From Halopseudomonas maritima (GTDB lineage Bacteria > Pseudomonadota > Gammaproteobacteria > Pseudomonadales > Pseudomonadaceae): a stretch of DNA of 64,000 nt. A model generated the notes under the pieces. It saw nothing but the letters and a program-made list of their open reading frames with translations, did not search any database and was not told the origin of the DNA. Made by a program: the position numbers and the translations under genes. Location of the stretch: the NCBI RefSeq assembly GCF_021545785.1, contig NZ_CP079801.1, positions 1,860,001 through 1,924,000 on the forward strand. Direction: 5' to 3'. This document shows, one piece after another, positions 43,698 through 53,911 of this stretch (positions are counted from its first letter, which is position 1; each line of letters opens with the position of its first letter).

Positions 43698-44918
43698 ATG
43701 TATCACCAGACCGAGCGTTCGCTGGATCTGCAAAAACGTATTTCCGATTTTATGGATGCGCATGTCTTCCCCAACGAACAGCGCTACGAAGAAGAGGTTC
43801 GCGCCAATGAAAAGGCCGGTAATGCCTATGTCACCGTGCCGTTGATGGAAGAACTCAAGGCCAAGGCCCGCGCCGAAGGTCTGTGGAACCTCTTCCTGCC
43901 CGAAGCCGAGCACGGTCCGGGGCTGAGCAACATGGAATACGCGCCGCTGGCCGAACTGATGGGGCGCGTGCCCGGCATGTGGGCCTCCGAGGTGTTCAAC
44001 TGCGGCGCGCCGGACACCGGCAACATGGAAGTGCTGGCTCGCTACGGCACCAAGGAGCAGCAAGAGCGTTGGCTGACGCCGCTGCTCAATGGCGACATTC
44101 GCTCTGCCTTTGCCATGACTGAGCCGCTGGTGGCGTCGTCTGATGCGACCAATGTGGAAACCCGCATTGAGCGTGACGGCGACGAGTACGTTATCAACGG
44201 TCGCAAGTGGTATATCTCTGGCGCCGCTAACGACCGCTGCAAGATCATGGTGGTGATGGGCAAGAGCGATCCTGACAATCCGAATCGCCACCAGCAGCAG
44301 TCGATGATTCTGGTGCCGATGGATACCCCCGGCGTGACCGTGTTGCGCGACATGGGCTGCTACGGCTACATGGACCCGCCGTACGGCCACCCGGAAATTG
44401 TCTTCGAGAACGTCCGCGTGCCGGCTAGCAACATGCTGCTGGGTGAGGGCCGTGGCTTCGAAATCGCCCAGGGTCGCCTTGGTCCGGGCCGTATCCACCA
44501 CTGCATGCGGGTGATTGGTCAGGCCGAGCGGGCGCTGGCGCTGATGTGCGAGCGTCTGAGCAAGCGCGTTGCCTTCGGCAAGCCGCTGTCCGAGCAGGGC
44601 GTGTGGCGTGAGCGTATCGCCGAGTCGCGCATCATGATTGACCAGGCGCGCTTTCTGGTGATGAACGCCGCGTACCTGATGGATACCGTCGGCAATAAGG
44701 TGGCGGCCAAGCAGATCGCGATGATCAAGGTGGCCGCGCCGAACATGGCCTGTCAGGTGATCGACTGGGCAATTCAGGCGCACGGCGCCGGCGGGTTCTC
44801 CTCCGATTTTCCGCTGGCCCAGCTGTACGTCTATGCGCGTCACCTGCGCACCGCAGATGGTCCGGACGAGGTGCACCGCAACGCCATCGCCAAGGCCGAG
44901 CTCAAGCGCTTCGTGTAA
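43698..44918 (+). CDS. Acyl-CoA dehydrogenase family protein
   Basis: A 406-residue flavoprotein of the ACAD10/11-like group. Family blocks are FAMTEPLVASSDATNVET, GRKWYISGAANDRCKIMVVMG, LGEGRGFEIAQGRLGPGRIHHCMR and IQAHGAGGFSSDFPLAQLY. It should oxidise an acyl-CoA using FAD in fatty-acid or related catabolism; the chain type is unknown. It is preceded by an AGGAGA ribosome-binding site and controlled, probably, by the divergent TetR gene. Confidence 0.92.
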   Translation: MYHQTERSLDLQKRISDFMDAHVFPNEQRYEEEVRANEKAGNAYVTVPLMEELKAKARAEGLWNLFLPEAEHGPGLSNMEYAPLAELMGRVPGMWASEVFNCGAPDTGNMEVLARYGTKEQQERWLTPLLNGDIRSAFAMTEPLVASSDATNVETRIERDGDEYVINGRKWYISGAANDRCKIMVVMGKSDPDNPNRHQQQSMILVPMDTPGVTVLRDMGCYGYMDPPYGHPEIVFENVRVPASNMLLGEGRGFEIAQGRLGPGRIHHCMRVIGQAERALALMCERLSKRVAFGKPLSEQGVWRERIAESRIMIDQARFLVMNAAYLMDTVGNKVAAKQIAMIKVAAPNMACQVIDWAIQAHGAGGFSSDFPLAQLYVYARHLRTADGPDEVHRNAIAKAELKRFV

Positions 44919-44929
44919 AGCAGCGAACG

Positions 44930-44961
44930 GCCCCGCGTGTATCAAACGATGCGCGCGGGGC
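44930..44961 (+). terminator. Terminator after the acyl-CoA dehydrogenase
   Basis: GCCCCGCG (44930-44937) pairs with CGCGGGGC (44954-44961) around a 16-base loop, followed by a T-rich stretch (tgtttcgttt). Confidence 0.72.
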
Positions 44962-45017
44962 TGTTTCGTTTCAGTATGGGGCTGCACCGTACAACAACAA
45001 GAATGCAGGAGGTCTTG

Positions 45018-45986
45018 ATGAGCCGAATTGAAAAGGCGCTTGCGGCGCTCGGGCTTGGTCTAGCGCTGGCCGCTCCAGTCGCTGCGACCGAGCAGATACG
45101 CGTCCATCCCGACCTGGCCTATGGGCAGGGACTGGTGGGCGGTGAGCAAGCGATTGAGCGTCCACTGTTGATGGACTGGTATCAGCCTGCAGCAGCGACC
45201 GATGCGCTGCGCCCGGCGGTGATACTCGCCTTTGGGGGCTCTTTCGTGCGTGGCAGCAAGGGTGATGAGCACTTTACCGAAAACGGCGCGCAGGACTCGT
45301 CCATAGCCGATTACTGTCGGGCTATCGCACGGCAGGGCTTCCATTGTTTCTCTATCGAGTATCGGCTGGCGGGCGAGCGCCCGGTACTGGCAACGCCTGT
45401 TGCTTCTCAAAGGCTGATGCCCGAAGCATTGGCAGTCACCCCGCAGACCACCGCCCGCATCGACATTGCCCGGCAGGCTATCGGCTTGCCGCCGATGGAC
45501 AACACGATGCGCGCCGAGTTTTGGCAGGCACTGCTGAGTGCCAGCGAAGACATGGAGACGGCGGTAAATCACGTGCGCAGTGAGGCGGCGCACTATGGCG
45601 TGGACCCTGAACGGCTGGCGCTGGGTGGTTTCTCGGCTGGCGCCATCACCGCGATCAACGCCGCCTATGGCCGCCATGTACCGGTGAAGGCCGTCGTGTC
45701 GTTGTCTGGCAGCACCTGGGGCTACCTGTTGCCGGGTAATCTTCCTGCGCAGTCGCCGGCATTGCTGCAGCTGGTCGGCCAGGACGATCTGCCCGGTGTC
45801 ATCCGTGGCAGCGCCGCAGTTGCGCGCGCCCTCGACAGCGCGGGCGCCAGTCGGCAGCAGGCCTGGGTGCCGGGTTTTGGCCACTTTTACCCGATGGGTG
45901 CGGTCAGTCTGGGGGATGATTTCAGCAAGTTGTCGGTTGAACAGCGGGTTGTGGCGTTTCTGCGCAAGCAACTGACGGCGGATTGA
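45018..45986 (+). CDS. Exported alpha/beta hydrolase (esterase/lipase-like)
   Basis: A 322-residue protein with a signal peptide (SRIEKALAALGLGLALAAPVAA) and an alpha/beta-hydrolase fold. PAVILAFGGSFVRGSK resembles the oxyanion region, the nucleophile elbow is GGFSAGA, and the catalytic His is probably in GFGHFYP. The ATG at 45018 has an AGGAGG six bases upstream; the frame is open further back, but that runs into the terminator of the previous gene. The substrate is unknown. Confidence 0.83.
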   Translation: MSRIEKALAALGLGLALAAPVAATEQIRVHPDLAYGQGLVGGEQAIERPLLMDWYQPAAATDALRPAVILAFGGSFVRGSKGDEHFTENGAQDSSIADYCRAIARQGFHCFSIEYRLAGERPVLATPVASQRLMPEALAVTPQTTARIDIARQAIGLPPMDNTMRAEFWQALLSASEDMETAVNHVRSEAAHYGVDPERLALGGFSAGAITAINAAYGRHVPVKAVVSLSGSTWGYLLPGNLPAQSPALLQLVGQDDLPGVIRGSAAVARALDSAGASRQQAWVPGFGHFYPMGAVSLGDDFSKLSVEQRVVAFLRKQLTAD

Positions 45987-46074
45987 TTGCCGATACCAAT
46001 GATAGGGGATGCCGCGCGCGGGTCGATATGACAGGCTAAGGTCTGGATCAAAGACGAAAAGAGGACTCACCCCG

Positions 46075-46476
46075 ATGACCCTGCGACTTGGCTCTGCACT
46101 GCTGGTGTGCGCTGTTACCCTGTCCGCTGAGGCGATGACCGACCAGCCGACATATGTATTGATGAGCGGCCTGTCTGATGGCTATTACGGCTATTCCAAT
46201 CGCACGCCCGAGCGATCCCAGTTTATCGCCGTCAGCAGCGGCGTACCCACCCTGTACGTGCCGGCGGGCAGCAGCTGTTCATCCAACACGCTGTACTTCA
46301 GGCAGAGTGAGCGAGGTGATATCTGGGTGCATGAAGGCTCTCCCAACCGGATGGGAGCTCCCTTTAGCCAGAACAAGTCGTCGCTGCGTACCGATGCCGT
46401 GTTGGCGCGGCCGGATAAGGTGACCACCGAGAACCATCGCGCCTGCCAGGGTGCTGTTCAGCGAGGCAATGGGTAG
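46075..46476 (+). CDS. Exported small protein of unknown function
   Basis: A 133-residue protein with a signal peptide (TLRLGSALLVCAVTLSAEA) and a short polar mature part (YYGYSNRTPERSQFIAVSSG, VHEGSPNRMGAPFS). No family recognised. A GAGGA ribosome-binding site precedes the ATG at 46075. It is followed by a bidirectional terminator shared with purK. Confidence 0.65.
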   Translation: MTLRLGSALLVCAVTLSAEAMTDQPTYVLMSGLSDGYYGYSNRTPERSQFIAVSSGVPTLYVPAGSSCSSNTLYFRQSERGDIWVHEGSPNRMGAPFSQNKSSLRTDAVLARPDKVTTENHRACQGAVQRGNG

Positions 46477-46496
46477 GCAAGTGCTGTGGCAGAAAA

Positions 46497-46526
46497 AAAG
46501 GCGTAGCAACCGAATGCTACGCCTTT
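46497..46526. terminator. Bidirectional terminator between the small exported protein and purK
   Basis: GGCGTAGC (46500-46507) pairs with GCTACGCC (46516-46523), extended by AAA/TTT, with an A run before and T-rich sequence after. It serves both converging genes. Confidence 0.88.
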
Positions 46527-46551
46527 CTGCTTTAACTAGCCGGTGCCTGAG

Positions 46552-47634
46552 TTAGCTGGCGATGAGCGCCTCAACGTCGGCAATGCGTGTTTTCAGCGTT
46601 GCCATATCCGGGCAGCGCAGCGTGGCGTGACCAACCTTGCGGCCGGCCTTGAAGGCCTTGCCGTAGTGGTGCAGATGGCAGTGTTCGATGGCACTGACCG
46701 CCTCGACGGCCGGCACTTCACCGATAAAGTTCAGCATCGCGCTTTCACCGACCTTGGCGGTCGAGCCGAGCGGCAGGCCGGCGATGGCACGCAGGTGGTT
46801 TTCGAACTGGCTGCACTCGGCGCCTTCGATGGTCCAGTGCCCGGAGTTGTGCACGCGCGGGGCGATCTCGTTGGCTTTCAGGCCGCCGTCGACCTCGAAG
46901 AATTCGAAGGCCAGCACGCCGACGTAATCGAGCTTGTCGAGCACACGGCCAACGTAGTCTTCGGCCAGTGCCTGCAGTGGGTGTTCTGTGCTGGCGACCG
47001 ACAGCTTGAGGATGCCGTTCTCGTGGGTGTTGTGGACCAGCGGGTAGAAGCGGGTTTCACCGTCGCGGGCGCGCACGGCGACCAGCGAGACTTCACCGCT
47101 AAAGGCTACAAAGCCTTCCAGAATGCAGGGCACGCTGCCCAGTTCCGCGAAGGCACCAACCACGTCTTCGGGGTGGCGCAGCACTTTCTGGCCCTTGCCG
47201 TCATAACCCAGGGTGCGGGTTTTCATCACTGCCGGCAGGCCGATGCGCTTGACCGCGGCATCGAGGTTGTCCTGTGACTGGATGTCGGCAAATTCCGGGG
47301 TCGGGATGCCAAGGTCCTGGAACATCGACTTCTCGAACCAGCGGTCACGGGCGATACGCAGCGATTGGGCGTTCGGGTAGACCGGCACGAACTGCGAGAG
47401 GAAGGCGACGGTTTCGGCGGGCACGCTTTCAAACTCGAAGGTCACCACGTCCACTTCATCGGCCAGCTGGCGCAGGTGATCGGTGTCGCTGTAATCGGCG
47501 CGGATGTGCTCACCGAGGGCCTGAGCGCAGGCATCCGGGGCCGGGTCGAGAAACGCGAACTGCTGGCCGAGCGGGGTGCCGGCCAACGCCAGCATGCGGC
47601 CCAGTTGTCCACCACCGATGACACCGATCTTCAT
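46552..47634 (-). CDS. purK: N5-carboxyaminoimidazole ribonucleotide synthase
   Basis: PurK (360 residues) is an ATP-grasp enzyme that carboxylates AIR to N5-CAIR in purine synthesis. It starts MKIGVIGGGQLGRMLALAG, and contains VMKTRTLGYDGKGQ and NEIAPRVHNSGHWTIEG. It lies 10 bp after purE on the same strand, forming the usual purEK operon. Confidence 0.96.
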   Translation of the reverse strand: MKIGVIGGGQLGRMLALAGTPLGQQFAFLDPAPDACAQALGEHIRADYSDTDHLRQLADEVDVVTFEFESVPAETVAFLSQFVPVYPNAQSLRIARDRWFEKSMFQDLGIPTPEFADIQSQDNLDAAVKRIGLPAVMKTRTLGYDGKGQKVLRHPEDVVGAFAELGSVPCILEGFVAFSGEVSLVAVRARDGETRFYPLVHNTHENGILKLSVASTEHPLQALAEDYVGRVLDKLDYVGVLAFEFFEVDGGLKANEIAPRVHNSGHWTIEGAECSQFENHLRAIAGLPLGSTAKVGESAMLNFIGEVPAVEAVSAIEHCHLHHYGKAFKAGRKVGHATLRCPDMATLKTRIADVEALIAS

Positions 47635-47644
47635 ATCCGATTCC

Positions 47645-48136
<492 letters not shown>

Positions 48137-48260
48137 CTGTAGTGCCTCGCTCATCAGGGCCGCCTCGGCGGCAGAAACCAACAAGCCACGGCAGCGAACT
48201 GGCGTGGCTTGCTTGGAGAGTGCAGGCTTATCGAGGGCCTGCCGCTAAACAGACGGCGCA

Positions 48261-48290
48261 GTATACCTGTAATTGTGTAAATACAGTAAT
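48261..48290 (-). promoter_or_regulatory. Candidate purEK promoter
   Basis: On the minus strand TTACTG (48285-48290) and TATACT (48261-48266) are spaced by 18 bp, about 125 bp before purE. No known purine-repressor site was recognised. Confidence 0.5.
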
Positions 48291-48301
48291 GCGCCCGTCG
48301 G

Positions 48302-49009
48302 TTAGCCCGCGTTGCGGCCGGGGTAGCGCGCGCGCGGTGTGGCCACCGGTACGGGGCCGTCGCCAATCTGCCGGAACTCGTTGGTCTCGGCGTCGTAGGC
48401 GCGGATCTGGGCTGTCTCGATGTCGTAGACCCAGCCGTGGATGAATAGCTCGCCACGGGCCAGGCGCGATGCGACCGAGGGGTGGGTGGCCAGGTGCTGC
48501 AGCTGGGCGATGACGTTCTCTTCGGTCATCATCGCGAGCTTGTCGTCGCAGCAGTCGCAGTTGTCTTCAACCACAATCTTGGCGACCTCGGCATGGCGCA
48601 GCCAGGCCTTTACGGTCGGCAGCGAGTCGAGGGTTTCCGGGGCGAGTACCGCTTTCATCGCGCCGCAGTCGGAGTGGCCGCAGATGATGATGTGATGCAC
48701 GTTCAGCGCCAGTACAGCGAACTCAATGGCGGTAGAAACGCCACCCATCATCTGGCCGTAGGGCGGCACCACGTTACCCACGTTGCGCGAGACGAACAGG
48801 TCGCCCGGCGAGCTTTGGGTGATCAGCTCCGGAGCGACGCGAGAGTCGGCACAGGTGATGAACATCGCGCGCGGAGTCTGTTCGTGGGCCAGCTTTTTGA
48901 ACAGCTCCTGTTGCTCGGGGTAGACCTCGTTACGGAAACGGTTGAAGCCGTCGACGATTTGCTTGAGGGCTTCTTCGGCACTTTCATTGCGTCTGGAGTC
49001 GTTATTCAT
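48302..49009 (-). CDS. can: Beta-class carbonic anhydrase
   Basis: A 235-residue zinc enzyme that interconverts CO2 and bicarbonate. Zinc ligands are C53 (with the catalytic pair CADSR, D55 and R57), H112 and C115 (GHSDCGAMKA). Bicarbonate supply next to purEK and pyruvate carboxylase genes is metabolically sensible because both use CO2 or bicarbonate. It follows two hairpins after oadA, so it likely has its own promoter. Confidence 0.95.
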   Translation of the reverse strand: MNNDSRRNESAEEALKQIVDGFNRFRNEVYPEQQELFKKLAHEQTPRAMFITCADSRVAPELITQSSPGDLFVSRNVGNVVPPYGQMMGGVSTAIEFAVLALNVHHIIICGHSDCGAMKAVLAPETLDSLPTVKAWLRHAEVAKIVVEDNCDCCDDKLAMMTEENVIAQLQHLATHPSVASRLARGELFIHGWVYDIETAQIRAYDAETNEFRQIGDGPVPVATPRARYPGRNAG

Positions 49010-49041
49010 GTCGCAGTCTCAATCAAGGTTGAACTGTTCAG

Positions 49042-49090
49042 GAGACGCTTGGCGTCTCGCATACGACACCGGCGCCGATAGGCGCCGGTG
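49042..49090 (-). terminator. Two hairpins downstream of oadA
   Basis: CACCGGCGCC (49067-49076) pairs perfectly with GGCGCCGGTG (49081-49090) around GATA. A second stem, GAGACGC/GCGTCTC (49042-49048, 49052-49058), follows in the direction of minus-strand transcription. The pair lies between the oadA stop and can. No T run, so termination strength is uncertain. Confidence 0.65.
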
Positions 49091-49135
49091 CAGCTAAATG
49101 TCAGCGGGTGTTTCCATCCGCTGTACAGCACCGGC

Positions 49136-50947
49136 TCAGGCTTCGATCTCGATCAGGATCTCGCCCGGGTTCACACGGTCGCCCTTGGCGACGTTGACCG
49201 CCTTGACGGTGCCGGCGATGGCTGCCTGGATCTCGCTTTCCATCTTCATGGCTTCGCTGACCAGTACGGCCTGACCGGCCTTGACGCTGTCACCCACCTT
49301 GACCAGTACGTCGACCACGTTGCCCGGCATGCTGGTGGTGACGTGGCCCGGCTCGCTGGCCTGCTTGCGCTTGCTGCCACCTTCGCCGACGAAGGCGTTG
49401 AGCGGCTCGAACACCACTTCTTCCGGCATGCCGTCGAGGCTCAGGTAGAAGTGGCGTTTGCCGTCGCCCTTGACGCCGACACCGGTGATATCAACGCGGT
49501 AGGACTCACCGTGTACATCAATGATGAACTCGGTCGGGACGCCTTCGCTGGCCGCGGCTGGCGCGCCTTCACCGGGTGCCGGCAGCAGTTGCTCGGGTTT
49601 CAGGGTGCCGGCTTCGCGCTCTTCAAGGAACTTGCGACCGATATCCGGGAACATGGCGAAGGTCAGCACGTCTTCTTCCGACGTGGCCAGTGCGCCCACT
49701 TCACCGCGCAGACGGTCCATTTCCGGCTTGAGCAGGTCGGCCGGGCGCACGTCGATGACCTCTTCGCCACCGATGGCCTGACGGCGCAGTTTCTCGTTCA
49801 CCGCGCCCGGCGCCTGACCGTAGCGGCCCTGCAGGTACAGCTTCACCTCGTTGGTGATGGTCTTGTAGCGCTCACCGGCCAGCACGTTGAATACCGCCTG
49901 GGTGCCGACGATCTGCGAGGTCGGGGTGACCAGCGGCGGGAAGCCGAGGTCTTCACGCACCCGCGGGATTTCCGCGAACACGTCCTGGATGCGATCCAGC
50001 GCGCCCTGTTCCTTCAGCTGGTTGGCCAGGTTGGACATCATGCCGCCCGGCACCTGGTTGACCTGCACGCGGGTGTCGACACCGGTGAAGTCGCTCTCGA
50101 ACTGGTGGTACTTCTTGCGCACGGCGTGGAAGTACATGCCGATTTCCTGCAGCAGCTCCAGGTCCAGACCGGTGTCGTACGGGGTGCCTTTGAGCGCCGC
50201 AACCATCGACTCGGTGCCCGGGTGGCTGGTGCCCCAGGCCATGGAGGAGATTGCGGTGTCGATGTGGTCGGCGCCGTTCTCGATGGCCTTGAGCTGGCAC
50301 ATGGCGGCCAGACCGGCGGTGTCGTGCGAGTGGATAAACACCGGCAGATCGAGCTCGGCTTTCAGTGCCTTGACCAGCTCGCCGGTGGCGAACGGGGTCA
50401 GCAGACCGGCCATATCCTTGATGGCGATGGAGTCGATGCCCATCGCCGCCATGTCTTTGGCCTGTTTGACGAAGGTTGCCACCGTGTGCACCGGGCTGGT
50501 GGTGTAGGCGATGGTGCCCTGGGCGTGCTTGCCGGCGGCCTTGACGGCTTCAATGGCGACCTTGAGGTTGCGCACATCGTTCATGGCATCAAAGATGCGG
50601 AACACGTCGATACCGTTCTCGGCGGCCTTGGCAACAAAGGCGCGAACCACGTCGTCGCTGTAGTGACGGTAGCCGAGCAGGTTCTGACCGCGCAGCAGCA
50701 TCTGCAGGCGAGTGTTCGGCAGCGCCTTGCGCAGGGCGCGCAGACGCTCCCACGGATCTTCTTTGAGGAAGCGGACGCAAGCGTCGAAGGTCGCGCCGCC
50801 CCAGACTTCCAGTGACCAGTAGCCGACCTGATCCAGCTTGTCGCAGATCGGCAGCATGTCTTCGGTACGCAGACGGGTCGCCAGCAGGGACTGGTGGGCG
50901 TCGCGCAGGATGGTGTCAGTTACGGTAATTTTGCGTGGACTGTTCAT
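49136..50947 (-). CDS. oadA: Pyruvate carboxylase subunit B / oxaloacetate decarboxylase alpha-type carboxyltransferase
   Basis: A 603-residue biotin enzyme subunit. The N-terminal HMGL-like carboxyltransferase domain starts TDTILRDAHQSLLATRLRTEDML. The C-terminal biotinyl domain carries EAMKME with the biotinylated lysine at K568. With pycA upstream it forms a two-subunit pyruvate carboxylase, as in P. aeruginosa, supplying oxaloacetate. No membrane beta or gamma oxaloacetate-decarboxylase subunits are seen, which argues for the carboxylase role. Confidence 0.94.
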   Translation of the reverse strand: MNSPRKITVTDTILRDAHQSLLATRLRTEDMLPICDKLDQVGYWSLEVWGGATFDACVRFLKEDPWERLRALRKALPNTRLQMLLRGQNLLGYRHYSDDVVRAFVAKAAENGIDVFRIFDAMNDVRNLKVAIEAVKAAGKHAQGTIAYTTSPVHTVATFVKQAKDMAAMGIDSIAIKDMAGLLTPFATGELVKALKAELDLPVFIHSHDTAGLAAMCQLKAIENGADHIDTAISSMAWGTSHPGTESMVAALKGTPYDTGLDLELLQEIGMYFHAVRKKYHQFESDFTGVDTRVQVNQVPGGMMSNLANQLKEQGALDRIQDVFAEIPRVREDLGFPPLVTPTSQIVGTQAVFNVLAGERYKTITNEVKLYLQGRYGQAPGAVNEKLRRQAIGGEEVIDVRPADLLKPEMDRLRGEVGALATSEEDVLTFAMFPDIGRKFLEEREAGTLKPEQLLPAPGEGAPAAASEGVPTEFIIDVHGESYRVDITGVGVKGDGKRHFYLSLDGMPEEVVFEPLNAFVGEGGSKRKQASEPGHVTTSMPGNVVDVLVKVGDSVKAGQAVLVSEAMKMESEIQAAIAGTVKAVNVAKGDRVNPGEILIEIEA

Positions 50948-50961
50948 GTCTAGGTTCCTTC

Positions 50962-51042
50962 GCTGAAGGCTGTAGGCTCGAGGCTGGAAGGTCCGGATTC
51001 CCGGCGGCTGGTCTTCCAGCGTTCGGCCTTCAGCCTTAAGCG
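50962..51042. repeat. Inverted GGCTGGA-type element between pycA and oadA
   Basis: The left arm (GAAGGCTGTAGGCTCGAGG, then CTGGAAG) and the right arm (CTTCCAGCGTTCGG, then CCTTCAGCC) are imperfect inverted repeats around gtccggattcccggcgg. The layout is the same as the element at 28424-28590, but without an expanded heptamer run. It falls in the spacer between co-directional pycA and oadA. Confidence 0.7.
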
Positions 51043-51052
51043 GCTTTAATCG

Positions 51053-52468
<1,416 letters not shown>

Positions 52469-52621
52469 GTACGCGTTCCTCGTGGTGGTGATCGAGTGGA
52501 CTGGAAACAGCTTGCCTGCTGCACAGAGCCTCGGGCCCGCTGGCAACAGTTTGCAAAATGTGTCCCGGTTACCCTAAGCGGCCACCTCTATTCTGTGAAA
52601 TGAATAATACTTGGCTTATGT

Positions 52622-52637
52622 ATAAGTGATTGCTTAT
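52622..52637. promoter_or_regulatory. Candidate LysR operator in the pycA-lysR intergenic region
   Basis: ATAAGTGATTGCTTAT has 5-bp complementary arms around 6 bp and fits the T-N11-A pattern of LysR-type sites. A second overlapping inverted repeat, CTTAT-GT-ATAAG, lies at 52615-52626. It is ~50 bp before the lysR start in the shared region. Confidence 0.55.
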
Positions 52638-52686
52638 ATATACTGCGCCCATGCAAAGCGAACCTGTTTCTCAAGGCTAGACCATC

Positions 52687-53625
52687 ATGCGTAAATCCTT
52701 GCTGCGAATGACATTGCGCCAGTTGCAGGTGTTTTGTGCGGTCTGCGAGCAGCGCTCCTACAGCCGTGCCGCCGAGGCCATGGCGCTGACCCAGCCGGCG
52801 GTCAGCTTGCAGATTCGCCAACTGGAGGAGCAGGTTGGGTTGCCGCTGTTCGAGTATGTCGGGCGCAAGCTCTACCTGACCGAGGCGGCCGAGTCGCTGC
52901 TGGCGGCCAGTGGTGACATCTTCGAGCGGCTCGACAGCCTGGACATGAACCTGTCTACCTTGCAGGGCAGCCTGCGCGGTGAGCTGCGGCTGGCGGCGGT
53001 CAGCAGCGTGCAATACGTGCTGCCGCATGTGCTTGCGGCCTTTCGGGCGCGCTATCCGCAGGTAACCTTCCAGCTGGACGTGGCCAGTCGCGCGCAGATC
53101 ATTCAGCGCCTGGCCGAGAACCGTGATGATCTGGTGATCATGGGGCTGGTGCCGGCAGACCGGGCGCTGGAGTTCTTTCCGTTCTTGAACAACCCGATTG
53201 TGGCGGTAGCCCGGCCGGACCACCCGTTGGCCGAGCAGCGGCAGATGCCACTGGCTAGACTGGAAGAGGAAATGGTGCTGCAACGCGAAGGCGGCTCGGG
53301 TATCCGCAAGGCCTGCGACGAGTTTTTGCAGCTCAAGCGCGTGCATCTGGCGCAGAGCATGCAACTGGGGTCGACCGAGGCGCTGGTGCAAGGTGCGATA
53401 GCCGGGCTGGGCGTAGCGCTGGTGCCGGCGCATGCCGCTGCTGCCTGGGTGACGCGTGGCGAGCTGGTGTGTCTGGATATCAGCGAGCTGCCGCTCAAGC
53501 GCAGCTGGTGTGCGGTGCACGCGCGCGGTAAGCGTTTGAGTCCGGTGGCCGATGCGTTTCTCGGCTTTCTGCGCGAGGAGCGGGCGTTGATTCGCCAGCT
53601 CGCCGAGCCGTTTGAACCTCAGTGA
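52687..53625 (+). CDS. pycR: LysR-family regulator divergent from pyruvate carboxylase (PycR-like)
   Basis: A 312-residue LysR protein. The helix-turn-helix is MTLRQLQVFCAVCEQRSYSRAAEAMALTQPAVSLQIRQLEEQVG, and a substrate-binding domain follows. The divergent position next to pycA-oadA matches the P. aeruginosa PycR arrangement; the symbol is given on that synteny. It likely controls pyruvate carboxylase in response to a carbon metabolite. Confidence 0.88.
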   Translation: MRKSLLRMTLRQLQVFCAVCEQRSYSRAAEAMALTQPAVSLQIRQLEEQVGLPLFEYVGRKLYLTEAAESLLAASGDIFERLDSLDMNLSTLQGSLRGELRLAAVSSVQYVLPHVLAAFRARYPQVTFQLDVASRAQIIQRLAENRDDLVIMGLVPADRALEFFPFLNNPIVAVARPDHPLAEQRQMPLARLEEEMVLQREGGSGIRKACDEFLQLKRVHLAQSMQLGSTEALVQGAIAGLGVALVPAHAAAAWVTRGELVCLDISELPLKRSWCAVHARGKRLSPVADAFLGFLREERALIRQLAEPFEPQ

Positions 53626-53822
53626 AGGCGCGCGCGCTGGTGGTCGGTTTGGCCGAGCAGCTCCGGAAAGTCGCAGAAGCTGGCCTGCAACGCCTGGCTT
53701 TCGCGGTAGTCTTCAATGGCGCGGCGGTAGGCCATGCGCTTTTTGTCTTCCTGTCGGCGGCGTTCGCGGCGCTCGCTGGCAGCGGAGTGAGTGTCACCTG
53801 CAAAATCCGGATTAAAGGCCAT
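53619..53822 (-). CDS. Small highly charged protein of unknown function
   Basis: A 67-residue protein starting MAFNPDFAGDTHSAASERRERRRQ, then an Arg/Glu-rich helical stretch. The ATG at 53822 has a GGGAG ribosome-binding site eight bases upstream, which supports real translation. It overlaps the 3' end of the LysR gene by 7 bp on the opposite strand. No family recognised. Confidence 0.6.
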   Translation of the reverse strand: MAFNPDFAGDTHSAASERRERRRQEDKKRMAYRRAIEDYRESQALQASFCDFPELLGQTDHQRARLH

Positions 53823-53911
53823 GTTGGCGTCTCCCGAGTCGTGGTTGGTGCGGCGTCACGGAGGCATCATGAGCCAGCGAGCATGACCGGGTGATGACAC
53901 AGGAGTGAACT

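Noticed and set aside
49136..50947. Sodium-pumping oxaloacetate decarboxylase
   Set aside because: No beta or gamma membrane subunits are present, and a biotin carboxylase gene lies directly upstream, so pyruvate carboxylase subunit B is more likely.
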